Part shown: one piece after another, positions 1-6,260 of the stretch
Position numbering within the stretch: position 1 is the stretch's first letter
How the letters are laid out: each line of letters begins with the position of its first letter
From: Alphaproteobacteria bacterium
GTDB taxonomy: Bacteria; Pseudomonadota; Alphaproteobacteria; JALRGP01
Assembly (NCBI GenBank): GCA_023259685.1
Contig: JALRGP010000041.1
Location: 1 to 8,662, forward strand
Length of the DNA: 8,662 nucleotides
Direction of reading: 5' to 3'
Made by a program: the position numbers and the translations under genes
Notes under the pieces: generated by a model
The model's input: the letters and a program-made list of their open reading frames with translations, nothing else
Databases searched by the model: none
What the model was told of the DNA's origin: nothing

Positions 1-852
1 AATAGACAGTTTATTGTCAAGTTCGGTTGACAAACACGTATTTTTAGATTGATCGATTAAAATGCCGTTATCTTCCATAAGCAATACGGTGCTGTCAGGT
101 GTGAGAAGATTATTTTTAAAATCAATAAAAAACTCCGGATCGACATCCATGCACAGAATACCCCATAGATTATTTTGAATCAGATCATTTTCTGTTTTAA
201 AAAATGGCATTGCTAAAGAAATGCCATTTTTGTTTGTGGAGAAGCAATATGGAGATGACCAGCACATGCGTTGTTTTTCTTGGCCAAGAGCATACCATGG
301 GCGCGTTCTGCCGTCAAAAACAACAAAATCCTTAGGAGCCTCTTCTTTCAATAAAATATTTGCCTCAACGTCGAGATAATAGACCACTTCTTTTTTTTTA
401 TCAAAATCAATATGACGAACTGTAAAACCTGTTTTTTCAGGAATTATTTTTTTTGAATCAGTGAGTAATTTTTTTTCAAATTCACGAGAAATCCATAAAG
501 TTTCTCCAGTATGTGCTGTCAAAATTAAAGACCTTATATGATTGTGTTCTTTCATAACAATTAACAATAATTTGTGCGTTAATGCATTGCCAAAATTATT
601 ATTTGGTAAAAACATTGTGATACTTTGAAAAATATTAGAAAAAGATTCCAAATTTTTAATTTTCGATTCGATGGATGATTGAGCAAATTCGGTGAGATTT
701 TTCATATCAGATTCTGCGGATTTCAATGATTCCTTTTTGATAATTGTTTGCGTGTATGTTGAAAGAAAGATTGAGGATGATACAAATAACACTAAAAAAA
801 AAGAGAGCATCATTGGCAGCAACGAAAACCCTCGACATTTTTTGACCATCAT
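1..852 (-). CDS. Membrane-anchored Cache-domain sensor protein, N-terminal part (3' end outside window)
   Basis: The reverse strand is open from an ATG at 852 to the window edge, giving 284 residues with no stop. The N-terminus has a short basic stretch (K4, K5, R7) and one hydrophobic segment at about residues 9-37, then a probably extracytoplasmic domain. That domain contains FDGRTRPWY (179-187) and GILCMDVDPEFF (231-242), which match the conserved D-x-R-x-RPWY and strand motifs of double Cache (dCache_1) sensor domains. Such domains bind small ligands such as amino or organic acids and pass the signal to a cytoplasmic output domain: cyclase, histidine kinase, diguanylate cyclase or chemoreceptor. 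The output domain lies beyond the left edge, so the type is unknown. A second ATG directly follows (849). GTGGA just upstream is a weak Shine-Dalgarno. The gene starts 83 bp after the glmU stop on the same strand and may be co-transcribed with it. Confidence 0.8.
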   Translation of the reverse strand, partial: MMVKKCRGFSLLPMMLSFFLVLFVSSSIFLSTYTQTIIKKESLKSAESDMKNLTEFAQSSIESKIKNLESFSNIFQSITMFLPNNNFGNALTHKLLLIVMKEHNHIRSLILTAHTGETLWISREFEKKLLTDSKKIIPEKTGFTVRHIDFDKKKEVVYYLDVEANILLKEEAPKDFVVFDGRTRPWYALGQEKQRMCWSSPYCFSTNKNGISLAMPFFKTENDLIQNNLWGILCMDVDPEFFIDFKNNLLTPDSTVLLMEDNGILIDQSKNTCLSTELDNKLSI

Positions 853-935
853 TCCACTGAATACGTGTTTTTTTTATATATGCAAAATATATACCATCCT
901 TAATAGTAGATTTTTTTTATTGTACAAAGCAGAAT

Positions 936-2171
936 TTAGATTTTTTTATTAACTTGTCTTGCGCGACCAAAAGCAAGGCCTCCTTCGGGCACGTCTTCCG
1001 TAATAACGGATCCAGCAGCAATTTTACAATGACTTTTTAGATGGATGGGAGCAATAATTGTTGAATTTGCACCAATAAAACATTCATCACCAATGACTGT
1101 TGGGTGTTTATGGACCCCGTCGTAATTACACGTAATTGTACCTGCACCAATATTTGTATATTGACCAATTGTCGCATCGCCAATATAAGATAGATGTTTA
1201 ATTTTTGCGTTATTTTTTAATACTGATTTCTTAATCTCAACAAAATTTCCTACATGTACGTGGTCATGAAGATGACTGTGGCCTTTAATGTGCGCAAAGG
1301 GGCCTATTTTTGCTAATGATCCAATGACGGTATCTTCAATATGAGTATGAGGAAATATCTCGGTATTATCGCCGACAACAACTCCTTTTCCAAAGGTCAC
1401 AAAAGGATGAACAATTGTATTTTTGCCAAATTGCGTATCAAAAGCCAAGGATACGTGATCGCTTGCAAAATAAACTCCTTTGTCTTGCCAATGGCGTCTT
1501 AACCGCCTTTGCATCATAGACTCCACGTCTGATAAATCATTTAATGTGTTGACGCCTGTAAATTCTGATGGTTCTCCCGCAATATAAGGAACATCGTTCA
1601 GCACATCTGTCAGATAATACTCTCCTGTGATAGAAGATGGTTCCTGATTAAATAAGGATAACAAACGTCCTCTTGATAAAACCATTACTCCAGAATTGAC
1701 CAAAGTAATGTGTTTTTCTTGATCTGTGGCGTCTTTGTACTCAACAACTTTTAAAATTATATTTTTGTTGGTTACAAGCCTTCCATAAGGCTCATGGGGT
1801 TTGCAATCAAAAGCAAATACACACTCATCATGTTGGGTGATCAATTTTTCAATAGATTTTATAGTTAAAAGAGGTGCATCTCCGCATAAAATCAATACTC
1901 TTGTCACATAAGACGGCAAATGAGACAGGGCGATTTTGACGGCGTCTCCGGTTCCTTTGGGGGTTGATTGGACACATACCGATACATCTTTGAAAACCTC
2001 ATGAGCTTTTAATTCCTGGGAAGAGACCACAACAACGTCTTTTGAAAAGTGCGTGGCAACATCCAAAACCCACGACACCAAAGGTTTTTTACATACAGGA
2101 TGTAAGACCTTTGGCATATCGCATTTCATCCGTGTACCGCGACCCGCGGCCAAAACAATAACCCCTAACAT
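936..2171 (-). CDS. glmU: Bifunctional UDP-N-acetylglucosamine pyrophosphorylase / glucosamine-1-phosphate N-acetyltransferase, short form
   Basis: GlmU acetylates glucosamine-1-phosphate and uridylates the product to UDP-GlcNAc, the precursor of peptidoglycan and lipid A. The N-terminal uridyltransferase domain has LAAGRGTRM (7-15), PK (20-21), GTGDA (73-77), GDAP (97-100, with the metal-binding Asp at 98), GEYYLTD (183-189) and GVN (206-208). The left-handed beta-helix domain follows from about 240, with the catalytic His in KHLSY (H326), NIGAGTITCNYDG (340-352) and AAGSVIT (385-391). It has 411 residues against about 450 usual. The C-terminus ends QVNKKI, without the Gly-Trp-containing tail seen in E. 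coli. By eye, the UDP-GlcNAc-binding Arg (R333 in E. coli) is Lys296 here. The ATG lies one base after the trxA stop, so translation is probably coupled. No ribosome binding site is evident. Confidence 0.95.
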   Translation of the reverse strand: MLGVIVLAAGRGTRMKCDMPKVLHPVCKKPLVSWVLDVATHFSKDVVVVSSQELKAHEVFKDVSVCVQSTPKGTGDAVKIALSHLPSYVTRVLILCGDAPLLTIKSIEKLITQHDECVFAFDCKPHEPYGRLVTNKNIILKVVEYKDATDQEKHITLVNSGVMVLSRGRLLSLFNQEPSSITGEYYLTDVLNDVPYIAGEPSEFTGVNTLNDLSDVESMMQRRLRRHWQDKGVYFASDHVSLAFDTQFGKNTIVHPFVTFGKGVVVGDNTEIFPHTHIEDTVIGSLAKIGPFAHIKGHSHLHDHVHVGNFVEIKKSVLKNNAKIKHLSYIGDATIGQYTNIGAGTITCNYDGVHKHPTVIGDECFIGANSTIIAPIHLKSHCKIAAGSVITEDVPEGGLAFGRARQVNKKI

Positions 2172-2172
2172 G

Positions 2173-2487
2173 TCAGATAAACTTTTCTACCCACTTGACG
2201 ATATCATCTTTGGAACGAACGCCAACGATCTGATCTTTCAAATGTCCATCTTTGAACAAAATGAGTGTTGGAATAGACGATACGCCATAGGTCCCGGCCG
2301 TATAAGGGTCTTCTTCAATATTCATTTTGAAAAATTGGGCTTTGTGACCTACCGTATCTGCGGCCTGCTCAAAAATGGGCCCCAGCATTCGACATGGGCC
2401 ACACCAAGGTGCCCAAAAATCAATCACAGATACGCCAGGATGGTTGATGACTTTTTCAGAGAAGTCTTGATCTTTTAACTCTTGCAT
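2173..2487 (-). CDS. trxA: Thioredoxin (TrxA)
   Basis: This is a cytoplasmic thiol-disulfide oxidoreductase that reduces target proteins such as ribonucleotide reductase and is recycled by thioredoxin reductase. With the ATG at 2487 the product is 104 residues, close to the usual 105-110. It has the classical active site WCGPC (28-32, after FWAP) and the cis-proline in SSIPT (P73), plus GHLKDQIVG near the end. The frame stays open upstream to a TTG at 2547. That start is rejected because the 20 extra residues fall on a good promoter (-35 at 2547-2542, -10 at 2524-2519) and have no family counterpart. The ATG leaves a leader of roughly 24 nt without a Shine-Dalgarno. The gene is followed after one base by glmU. 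Confidence 0.95.
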   Translation of the reverse strand: MQELKDQDFSEKVINHPGVSVIDFWAPWCGPCRMLGPIFEQAADTVGHKAQFFKMNIEEDPYTAGTYGVSSIPTLILFKDGHLKDQIVGVRSKDDIVKWVEKFI

Positions 2488-2518
2488 GAACAATTCAAAT
2501 TTTTTCGATCTTTTTACA

Positions 2519-2547
2519 ATTATAAGAAATTCTTGTTCTCTCAACAA
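2519..2547 (-). promoter_or_regulatory. Sigma70-type promoter of trxA-glmU
   Basis: Read on the minus strand, TTGTTG (2547-2542), a 17-nt spacer and a perfect TATAAT (2524-2519) form a near-consensus promoter. Transcription would start near 2512, about 25 nt before the trxA ATG at 2487. This is the best promoter match found in the window, and it decides the trxA start codon. Confidence 0.7.
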
Positions 2548-2629
2548 ATAATTTCAATAAATGGGATTTAAATAAATTTCATCATCTTAATGTAGACACG
2601 AGAGTCAAATGTCTTTCAATAAAAACAGC

Positions 2630-2657
2630 AATTTTCATTTTGAACCAGAAATCAGGG
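2630..2657 (+). repeat. 28-bp dispersed repeat, copy 1 (inverted relative to 4221-4248)
   Basis: This segment matches the reverse complement of 4221-4248 at 27 of 28 positions. The two copies flank proS. Part of this copy, TTTTCATTTTG (2632-2642), also pairs with CAAAATGAAAA (2700-2710), so the intergenic region could fold into a long-loop hairpin (11-bp stem, 57-nt loop). It begins about 80 bp upstream of the trxA promoter and does not overlap it. It is probably debris of a small mobile element. Confidence 0.7.
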
Positions 2658-2726
2658 TGTTTAAAGCTTTTACCTCTCTATTTTATGAGGAATTTTAGCC
2701 AAAATGAAAACTACTGCAATAAACAA

Positions 2727-2745
2727 GTGCGATCAAAAGTGGGAG
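2727..2745 (+). repeat. Dispersed terminal motif, copy 1
   Basis: GTGCGATCAAAAGTGGGAG is a diverged copy of the motif found at 4130-4149 and 6039-6056, and inverted at 6189-6206. It lies about 30 bp beyond the proS stop codon. As in the copy at 4130, it is followed by a purine-rich stretch (AAAGAA). It reads as an isolated end of the MITE-like element described at 6039-6206. Confidence 0.6.
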
Positions 2746-2775
2746 AAAGAATTTTTTTTACCTTACTTTTTCTGA

Positions 2776-4056
2776 CTACATATAAAAATCTTCAACAAAC
2801 TTGACAGCGTCCGTCATTGACATAATGTGTCTATCACCCGTGTGTCGAATTTTAATTTCAACCAGATTTTCTTGAATTCTGTCCCCAATAATAATTTGCA
2901 ATGGTAGCCCAATTAAATCCATTGTTGAAAATTTTTTTCCAATTCCCTCATCGGTGTCATCATACAAACATGATAAATGATGATCCAACAAATGATGATA
3001 AAGTTCATCAGCTTTAACCTTGTGATCTTCTTTTAAATTGATGAGTCCCACTTGGAATGGTGTGACTTCTTTTGGCCAAATAATACCTTGAGCATCATGG
3101 CTAGATTCAATAATGGCACCCAATAACCTGGTCACACCAATTCCATAGGAACCCATTTGAGGATGAATAGGTTCTCCTTTAGAATTAACCGTTATCATAT
3201 TCATGGATTTTGTATATTTATCACCAAAATAAAATATATGCCCCACCTCAATTCCACGGCGTGATTTTAAACGTTCCTTTGGAATGGAGCATTGATAAGG
3301 ATCATGTTGATCATCAGCCACGGCGTAAAGTTGTGTTAATTTTTCCATTGTCATATCTTGGGGTTGTAATTCATGAAAGGCTTCGTCATAGTACAACTCA
3401 CTTTCTCCCGTATCAGCCAAAACATGAAATTCATGACTAAGATCTCCGCCAATGGGGCCTGGATCTGCTTTTAAAGGAATGACGTTCAGTCCCATCATTT
3501 TAAAAATATCTAAATATGCGTTAAACATTTTTTCATATGTATGTCTTGCACCTTGCTCAGTTTCATCAAAAGAATACGCATCCTTCATCAAGAATTCACG
3601 GCCACGCATCACACCAAAACGAGGACGAATTTCGTCTCTAAATTTCCAGTGTATTTGATATAAAATCTTTGGTAACTGCCTGTAGCTTTTAATGTAAGCT
3701 CTGGCAATGTCAGTGACAACCTCTTCGTGGGTTGGCCCATAAACTAACGGCCGATCATGACGATCCTCAAACTTTAACATTTCTTTACCGTAATCACCAT
3801 AACGACCACTTTCAATCCACAGTGACGCTGGTTGAATCGTCGGCATGGTTATCCTTTGACAACCAATTTTGTTTAATCCTGTTTCAATAATATGGTCTAG
3901 TTTTTGAATGACACGCTGAGCCAATGGTAGATAACTGTAAATACCTGAGGTATTTTGATAAATCATTCCAGCGCGAATCATCAAACGATGTGATACAATT
4001 TGAGCATCTTGAGGATTATTTTTTGAAACTGGTAATAAAAATGACGATAATCGCAT
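2776..4056 (-). CDS. proS: Prolyl-tRNA synthetase, short type without the large editing insertion
   Basis: This cytoplasmic class II synthetase charges tRNA-Pro with proline. Taking the ATG at 4056, the product is 426 residues and begins MRLSSFLLPVSK, the usual alphaproteobacterial N-terminus. A GTG at 4068 would add four residues (MYSF) and is less likely. Visible motifs are the GPTHEE loop (107-112), motif 2 RDEIRPRFGVMRGREF (140-155) and motif 3 GSYGIGVTR (302-310), followed by an anticodon-binding domain to the end. The roughly 150 residues between motifs 2 and 3 are too few for the full INS editing domain of the 570-residue E. coli enzyme, as is common in Alphaproteobacteria. No Shine-Dalgarno is seen. 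The gene is transcribed divergently from secB and is flanked on both sides by mobile-element debris. Confidence 0.95.
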   Translation of the reverse strand: MRLSSFLLPVSKNNPQDAQIVSHRLMIRAGMIYQNTSGIYSYLPLAQRVIQKLDHIIETGLNKIGCQRITMPTIQPASLWIESGRYGDYGKEMLKFEDRHDRPLVYGPTHEEVVTDIARAYIKSYRQLPKILYQIHWKFRDEIRPRFGVMRGREFLMKDAYSFDETEQGARHTYEKMFNAYLDIFKMMGLNVIPLKADPGPIGGDLSHEFHVLADTGESELYYDEAFHELQPQDMTMEKLTQLYAVADDQHDPYQCSIPKERLKSRRGIEVGHIFYFGDKYTKSMNMITVNSKGEPIHPQMGSYGIGVTRLLGAIIESSHDAQGIIWPKEVTPFQVGLINLKEDHKVKADELYHHLLDHHLSCLYDDTDEGIGKKFSTMDLIGLPLQIIIGDRIQENLVEIKIRHTGDRHIMSMTDAVKFVEDFYM

Positions 4057-4084
4057 AAATGAATACACTTTGCCAATGATTCTT

Positions 4085-4115
4085 ATTCTAGCTTAAAAAA
4101 AATATGGTGCTGAAA
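4085..4115 (-). promoter_or_regulatory. Candidate proS promoter
   Basis: On the minus strand, TTTCAG (4115-4110) and TAGAAT (4090-4085) are separated by 19 nt. The -10 hexamer is good, but the -35 is poor and the spacer long. It would start transcription about 20 nt before the proS ATG. Confidence 0.35.
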
Positions 4116-4129
4116 TTTTATGTTCATCA

Positions 4130-4149
4130 GGGTGTAATTAAAAGTGGGG
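4130..4149 (+). repeat. Dispersed terminal motif, copy 2
   Basis: GGGTGTAATTAAAAGTGGGG matches the left end of the 6039-6206 element at nearly every position and is followed by a similar purine-rich run (AGGAAGAA). It has the same orientation as copies 2727 and 6039. Its distance to the 28-bp repeat at 4221 is about 70 bp. Confidence 0.65.
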
Positions 4150-4220
4150 AGGAAGAAAAATATCTTCAAAAACAGATGATTTTTTTTGTATTAATGTAAG
4201 AGATAAGGGATTTAAATATG

Positions 4221-4248
4221 CCCTGATTTTTGGTTCAAAATGAAAATT
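4221..4248 (-). repeat. 28-bp dispersed repeat, copy 2 (inverted relative to 2630-2657)
   Basis: The reverse complement of this segment equals 2630-2657 except at one position. Both copies read toward sequences beginning ATCAGGG followed by a TTTAAA-like run, which itself resembles the start of the dispersed terminal motif. It is non-coding and lies between the proS and secB starts. Confidence 0.7.
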
Positions 4249-4344
4249 TCTGAGAAAAGTGAGGGGTTGTCTAATTTTACATTTAAGACATAATATAATA
4301 AAGACATTTTTAGAAAATTTTTATGTATTTAGATCGTAAATACG

Positions 4345-4373
4345 TTGATTTTTCAACTAAAAATAGACACAAT
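4345..4373 (+). promoter_or_regulatory. Candidate secB promoter
   Basis: TTGATT (4345-4350), 17 nt and CACAAT (4368-4373) would start transcription near 4380, about 22 nt before the secB ATG. A second possibility upstream is TTGTCT (4267-4272) with CATAAT (4289-4294) or the overlapping TATAAT (4294-4299). The sequence alone does not decide between them. Confidence 0.4.
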
Positions 4374-4401
4374 GGAATAAAGATTTTCACTTAAAACTGC
4401 T

Positions 4402-4851
4402 ATGACTCAACAATCCAAACCGTTTGAAATTCGCCACCAATACGTCAAAGATGTATCATTCGAAAACTATTGTTTTTGGACTTGGGCTGATGAGGCTCCG
4501 GATGTAGATATAAAAATTGACAATGCGATTCACAAAATCAATGATGATCATTTCAATATTTCTCTTCAAATAAAAATCAATGCGACTGTTCAAGAAAAAA
4601 CAGCTTTTATTTTAGATGTGTTGTATGAAAATATTGTTTTTGTGAATCAAGAGGTTCCTGATCATGAGAAGCAAGTATTATTGTGCATTCATGCTCCAAC
4701 GCTGCTCTTTCCTTTTGCAAGACAATTGATTGCAGATATTACAATGCATGGTGGAATTCCCCCAATTGTGTTGGCTCCTGTCGATTTTGCGTCGGCTTTT
4801 ATGGAATCTCAAGAAGAAAAAAATTCTCAACCATCAGGTTTGATTCACTAG
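4402..4851 (+). CDS. secB: Protein-export chaperone SecB
   Basis: SecB is a cytosolic homotetrameric chaperone that binds unfolded precursor proteins and delivers them to SecA at the SecYEG channel. The 149-residue product has the usual family length. It has the conserved N-terminal strand region FEIRHQYVKDVSFEN (8-22) and the signature GGIPPIVLAPVDF (117-129). The tail after residue 134 is short and polar, as is typical. The ATG at 4402 fits the family start, although no Shine-Dalgarno precedes it. The gene is monocistronic by context: divergent from proS, convergent with parB, and followed by a hairpin terminator. The exported repeat protein further right in this window is one plausible client, but nothing in the sequence proves this. 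Confidence 0.93.
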   Translation: MTQQSKPFEIRHQYVKDVSFENYCFWTWADEAPDVDIKIDNAIHKINDDHFNISLQIKINATVQEKTAFILDVLYENIVFVNQEVPDHEKQVLLCIHAPTLLFPFARQLIADITMHGGIPPIVLAPVDFASAFMESQEEKNSQPSGLIH

Positions 4852-4894
4852 ACCTATAACAGGGTGCACCAGTTGTTTGTAAAAAACATAACAC

Positions 4895-4942
4895 ATGAAA
4901 TAAAGAGGTATCATCAATAGATAGTCCTCTTTTTCATTTTTT
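4895..4942. terminator. Bidirectional rho-independent terminator between secB and parB
   Basis: ATGAAATAAAGAGG (4895-4908) pairs with CCTCTTTTTCAT (4926-4937). The core stem AAAGAGG/CCTCTTT is perfect, and an inner TATC/GATA pairing can extend it. On the plus strand it is followed by TTTTTT (4937-4942). On the minus strand the outer A-rich arm supplies a T-rich tail. It lies about 45 bp past the secB stop and 40 bp past the parB stop, as expected for convergent genes. Confidence 0.75.
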
Positions 4943-4980
4943 GACGTGCATCATTAACATGGTGAAATGTGTTTAAAATT

Positions 4981-5817
4981 TTATAAGCTGTTTTGTTGCA
5001 AAATTTGACACAAGTAATCTAATTTTTCCCAATCATCAAATTCCAATGTTAAATAAACTTTCTGTTTTTTGATAGACAAATTAGATTGCACCTTTAGATA
5101 GGTTGAGATTTTATCCGATAAAATTGTCATATCTTGCTCAATTTCTGAAGGCGTATCTTCAATCATGAGAGCGGATTTTTTTTTATGTTGTTTTGAAATT
5201 TTCTCAACGTCACGCACTGACAATGATTGTTCAATAATTTGTTTAGCCAATTCTGATGCATTCTCAAGTCCCAGTAATGATCTAGCGTGTCCTGCAGATA
5301 GATCGCCTTTTTGTACTAACAATTTAACATCTTCCGGCAACATCATCAATCTAAGAGAATTCGCAACGTAGCTACGACTTTTGCCTAAAGATTTTGAGAT
5401 TTGTTCTTGCGTTTTTTGATGTGCATTCATCAAACGATCGATGGATTCAGCTTCTTCAATAGGATTTAAATTTTCTCGTTGTAGATTTTCAATCAGTCCA
5501 ATTTCAAGAGCCTCATCATCATTACAATCCAAGATAATAATAGGAACTTCACCTAGGCCAATATGTTTTGCCGCACGATACCTGCGCTCTCCTGCAATAA
5601 TTTCATAATGATGTTCACCAATGGAGCGCACTAAAATGGGTTGCAGTATTCCTTTTTCTTTGATTGAAGCAATTAAATCTTTCAATGCAGCATCATCAAA
5701 ATGACGACGAGGTTGCAGAGGATTTGGTTTTAATTGATTGATATTAATAGAAGTTAATTGATGATGATTCGTATCATCTTCACCCAAAAGCGCGGCGAGT
5801 CCTTTTCCTAAAGCCAT
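4981..5817 (-). CDS. parB: Chromosome-partitioning protein ParB
   Basis: ParB is a CTP-dependent DNA clamp that loads at parS sites near the origin and, with the ATPase ParA, segregates the chromosome. The 278-residue product begins MALGKGLAALLG, the usual family start. It has NPLQPRRHF (32-40), the CTP-binding GERRYRA (76-82) and ENLQREN (110-116), a helix-turn-helix (about 136-158, TQEQISKSLGKSRSYV), GHARSLLGL (176-184) and a C-terminal dimerisation domain (about 224-276). All key motifs are intact. In most Alphaproteobacteria parA lies immediately upstream. Here the upstream 440 bp is non-coding with transposon debris, so parB has been separated from parA. No consensus parS (TGTTTCACGTGAAACA) was seen in the window. 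No Shine-Dalgarno or strong promoter was found. Confidence 0.95.
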   Translation of the reverse strand: MALGKGLAALLGEDDTNHHQLTSININQLKPNPLQPRRHFDDAALKDLIASIKEKGILQPILVRSIGEHHYEIIAGERRYRAAKHIGLGEVPIIILDCNDDEALEIGLIENLQRENLNPIEEAESIDRLMNAHQKTQEQISKSLGKSRSYVANSLRLMMLPEDVKLLVQKGDLSAGHARSLLGLENASELAKQIIEQSLSVRDVEKISKQHKKKSALMIEDTPSEIEQDMTILSDKISTYLKVQSNLSIKKQKVYLTLEFDDWEKLDYLCQILQQNSL

Positions 5818-5917
5818 TATTTTTAGATTGTTGTATTATTCATTATCATAACATTTTTGAATTAATTGTGTAGAGGCTTTAAAAGCCAAGGAATACGCGC
5901 TAAATTGAATTAAATGA

Positions 5918-6034
5918 ACTAGAAAATTCAATCAAATAAAAGAAATTTCTGGACATTATTTTAAAGATGTTGAAGATCCAAAGTCTTTAAGAAACCAGCA
6001 TCATTCGTTGATGACTTTCATTGGCACAACATGA
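5918..6034 (+). pseudogene. Fragment resembling the N-terminus of an ISAs1-family transposase
   Basis: This open stretch encodes 38 residues before a TGA and has a stop immediately upstream, so it is not a complete gene. The peptide includes GHYFKDVEDPKSLRNQHHSL, which resembles the conserved HFxDLxDPR...HPLLD start of ISAs1-family (H-repeat-associated) transposases. It lacks a start codon and the whole DDE catalytic domain. The similarity stops four bases before the left end of the 6039-6206 element, as if that element inserted into or recombined with an older insertion sequence. The family call rests on recognising a short motif and is tentative. Confidence 0.45.
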
Positions 6035-6110
6035 TTAGGGGTGCGATTAAAAGTGGGGGTAGAATGGGTGAATATCATAAAAAAGTTAACAAATAGTTAA
6101 TAAAGTATGG

Positions 6111-6145
6111 ATCAATTGTTATTTTCTAAAAAAATAACAATTGAT
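6111..6145. repeat. Perfect 15-bp hairpin inside the MITE-like element
   Basis: ATCAATTGTTATTTT (6111-6125) and AAAATAACAATTGAT (6131-6145) are exact reverse complements separated by CTAAA. The stem has few G-C pairs and is not followed by a T run, so it is a poor terminator. A central hairpin is common in MITEs. Confidence 0.8.
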
Positions 6146-6170
6146 TTCTAATTTGAAAAAATAATACAAT
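6141..6170 (+). promoter_or_regulatory. Candidate outward promoter within the MITE-like element
   Basis: TTGATT (6141-6146), 18 nt and TACAAT (6165-6170) point right toward the symporter gene. The start would be near 6177, with a leader of about 84 nt to the ATG at 6261. If real, the element supplies the promoter of the symporter-comF pair. In AT-rich DNA such matches also occur by chance. Confidence 0.35.
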
Positions 6171-6260
6171 TAAGAATGACTTTCTAAGCCACTTTTAATC
6201 GTACCCATAGCTAAAGTAAATATGTTATTCTTTTGAAAAGTATGCAATGGTTGCGATGTT

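Larger units (their letters stand above)
4069..4401. other. Divergent intergenic region between proS and secB
   Basis: No gene or tRNA was recognised in this 333-bp stretch. It holds a weak proS promoter, one dispersed terminal motif (4130-4149), one 28-bp repeat copy (4221-4248) and at least two candidate secB promoters. One has -35 TTGTCT (4267-4272) with -10-like hexamers at 4289-4299. The other is at 4345-4373. The middle, about 4130-4250, appears to be a degraded small mobile element. Confidence 0.6.
6039..6206. mobile_element. 168-bp MITE-like element with 18-bp terminal inverted repeats
   Basis: The left end GGGTGCGATTAAAAGTGG (6039-6056) and the right end CCACTTTTAATCGTACCC (6189-6206) are inverted repeats matching at 17 of 18 positions. 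The interior is AT-rich, has no coding potential and carries a 15-bp perfect hairpin in its middle. Related single ends lie at 2727 and 4130. These traits fit a miniature inverted-repeat element mobilised by a transposase encoded elsewhere. The flanks TTAG (6035-6038) and ATAG (6207-6210) agree at three of four bases, so a target duplication is not clear. The parent IS family could not be named. Confidence 0.65.
5818..6260. other. Intergenic region between divergent parB and the symporter gene
   Basis: This 443-bp stretch holds no intact gene. From left to right it contains an AT-rich parB leader, a short palindrome (GGCTTTAAAAGCC, near 5876-5889), a transposase-like fragment (5918-6034), a MITE-like element (6039-6206) and a short leader for the symporter gene. 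No parA remnant was recognised in translation on the minus strand. Confidence 0.6.

Noticed and set aside
875..893. 7-bp AT-only inverted repeat between glmU and the Cache gene
   Set aside because: Alternating TA sequence in AT-rich DNA forms such repeats by chance; there is no T run after it and no promoter with proper spacing.
692..952. Open frame of 86 codons on the plus strand
   Set aside because: It is antisense to the Cache-domain gene and the glmU end, with no family-like features.
2053..2478. Open frame of 141 codons on the plus strand
   Set aside because: It is a shadow of trxA and glmU on the opposite strand, both of which are unmistakable.
2488..2547. N-terminal extension of thioredoxin from a TTG start
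   Set aside because: It overlaps the -35 and -10 hexamers and lacks family counterparts.
4949..4975. Partly palindromic ACATGGTGAAATGTG as a parS site near parB
   Set aside because: It does not match the conserved 16-bp parS sequence closely enough.
5818..6260. Possible replication origin beside parB
   Set aside because: The region is AT-rich, but no DnaA boxes (TTATCCACA-like) were seen and the structure is better explained by the mobile element.
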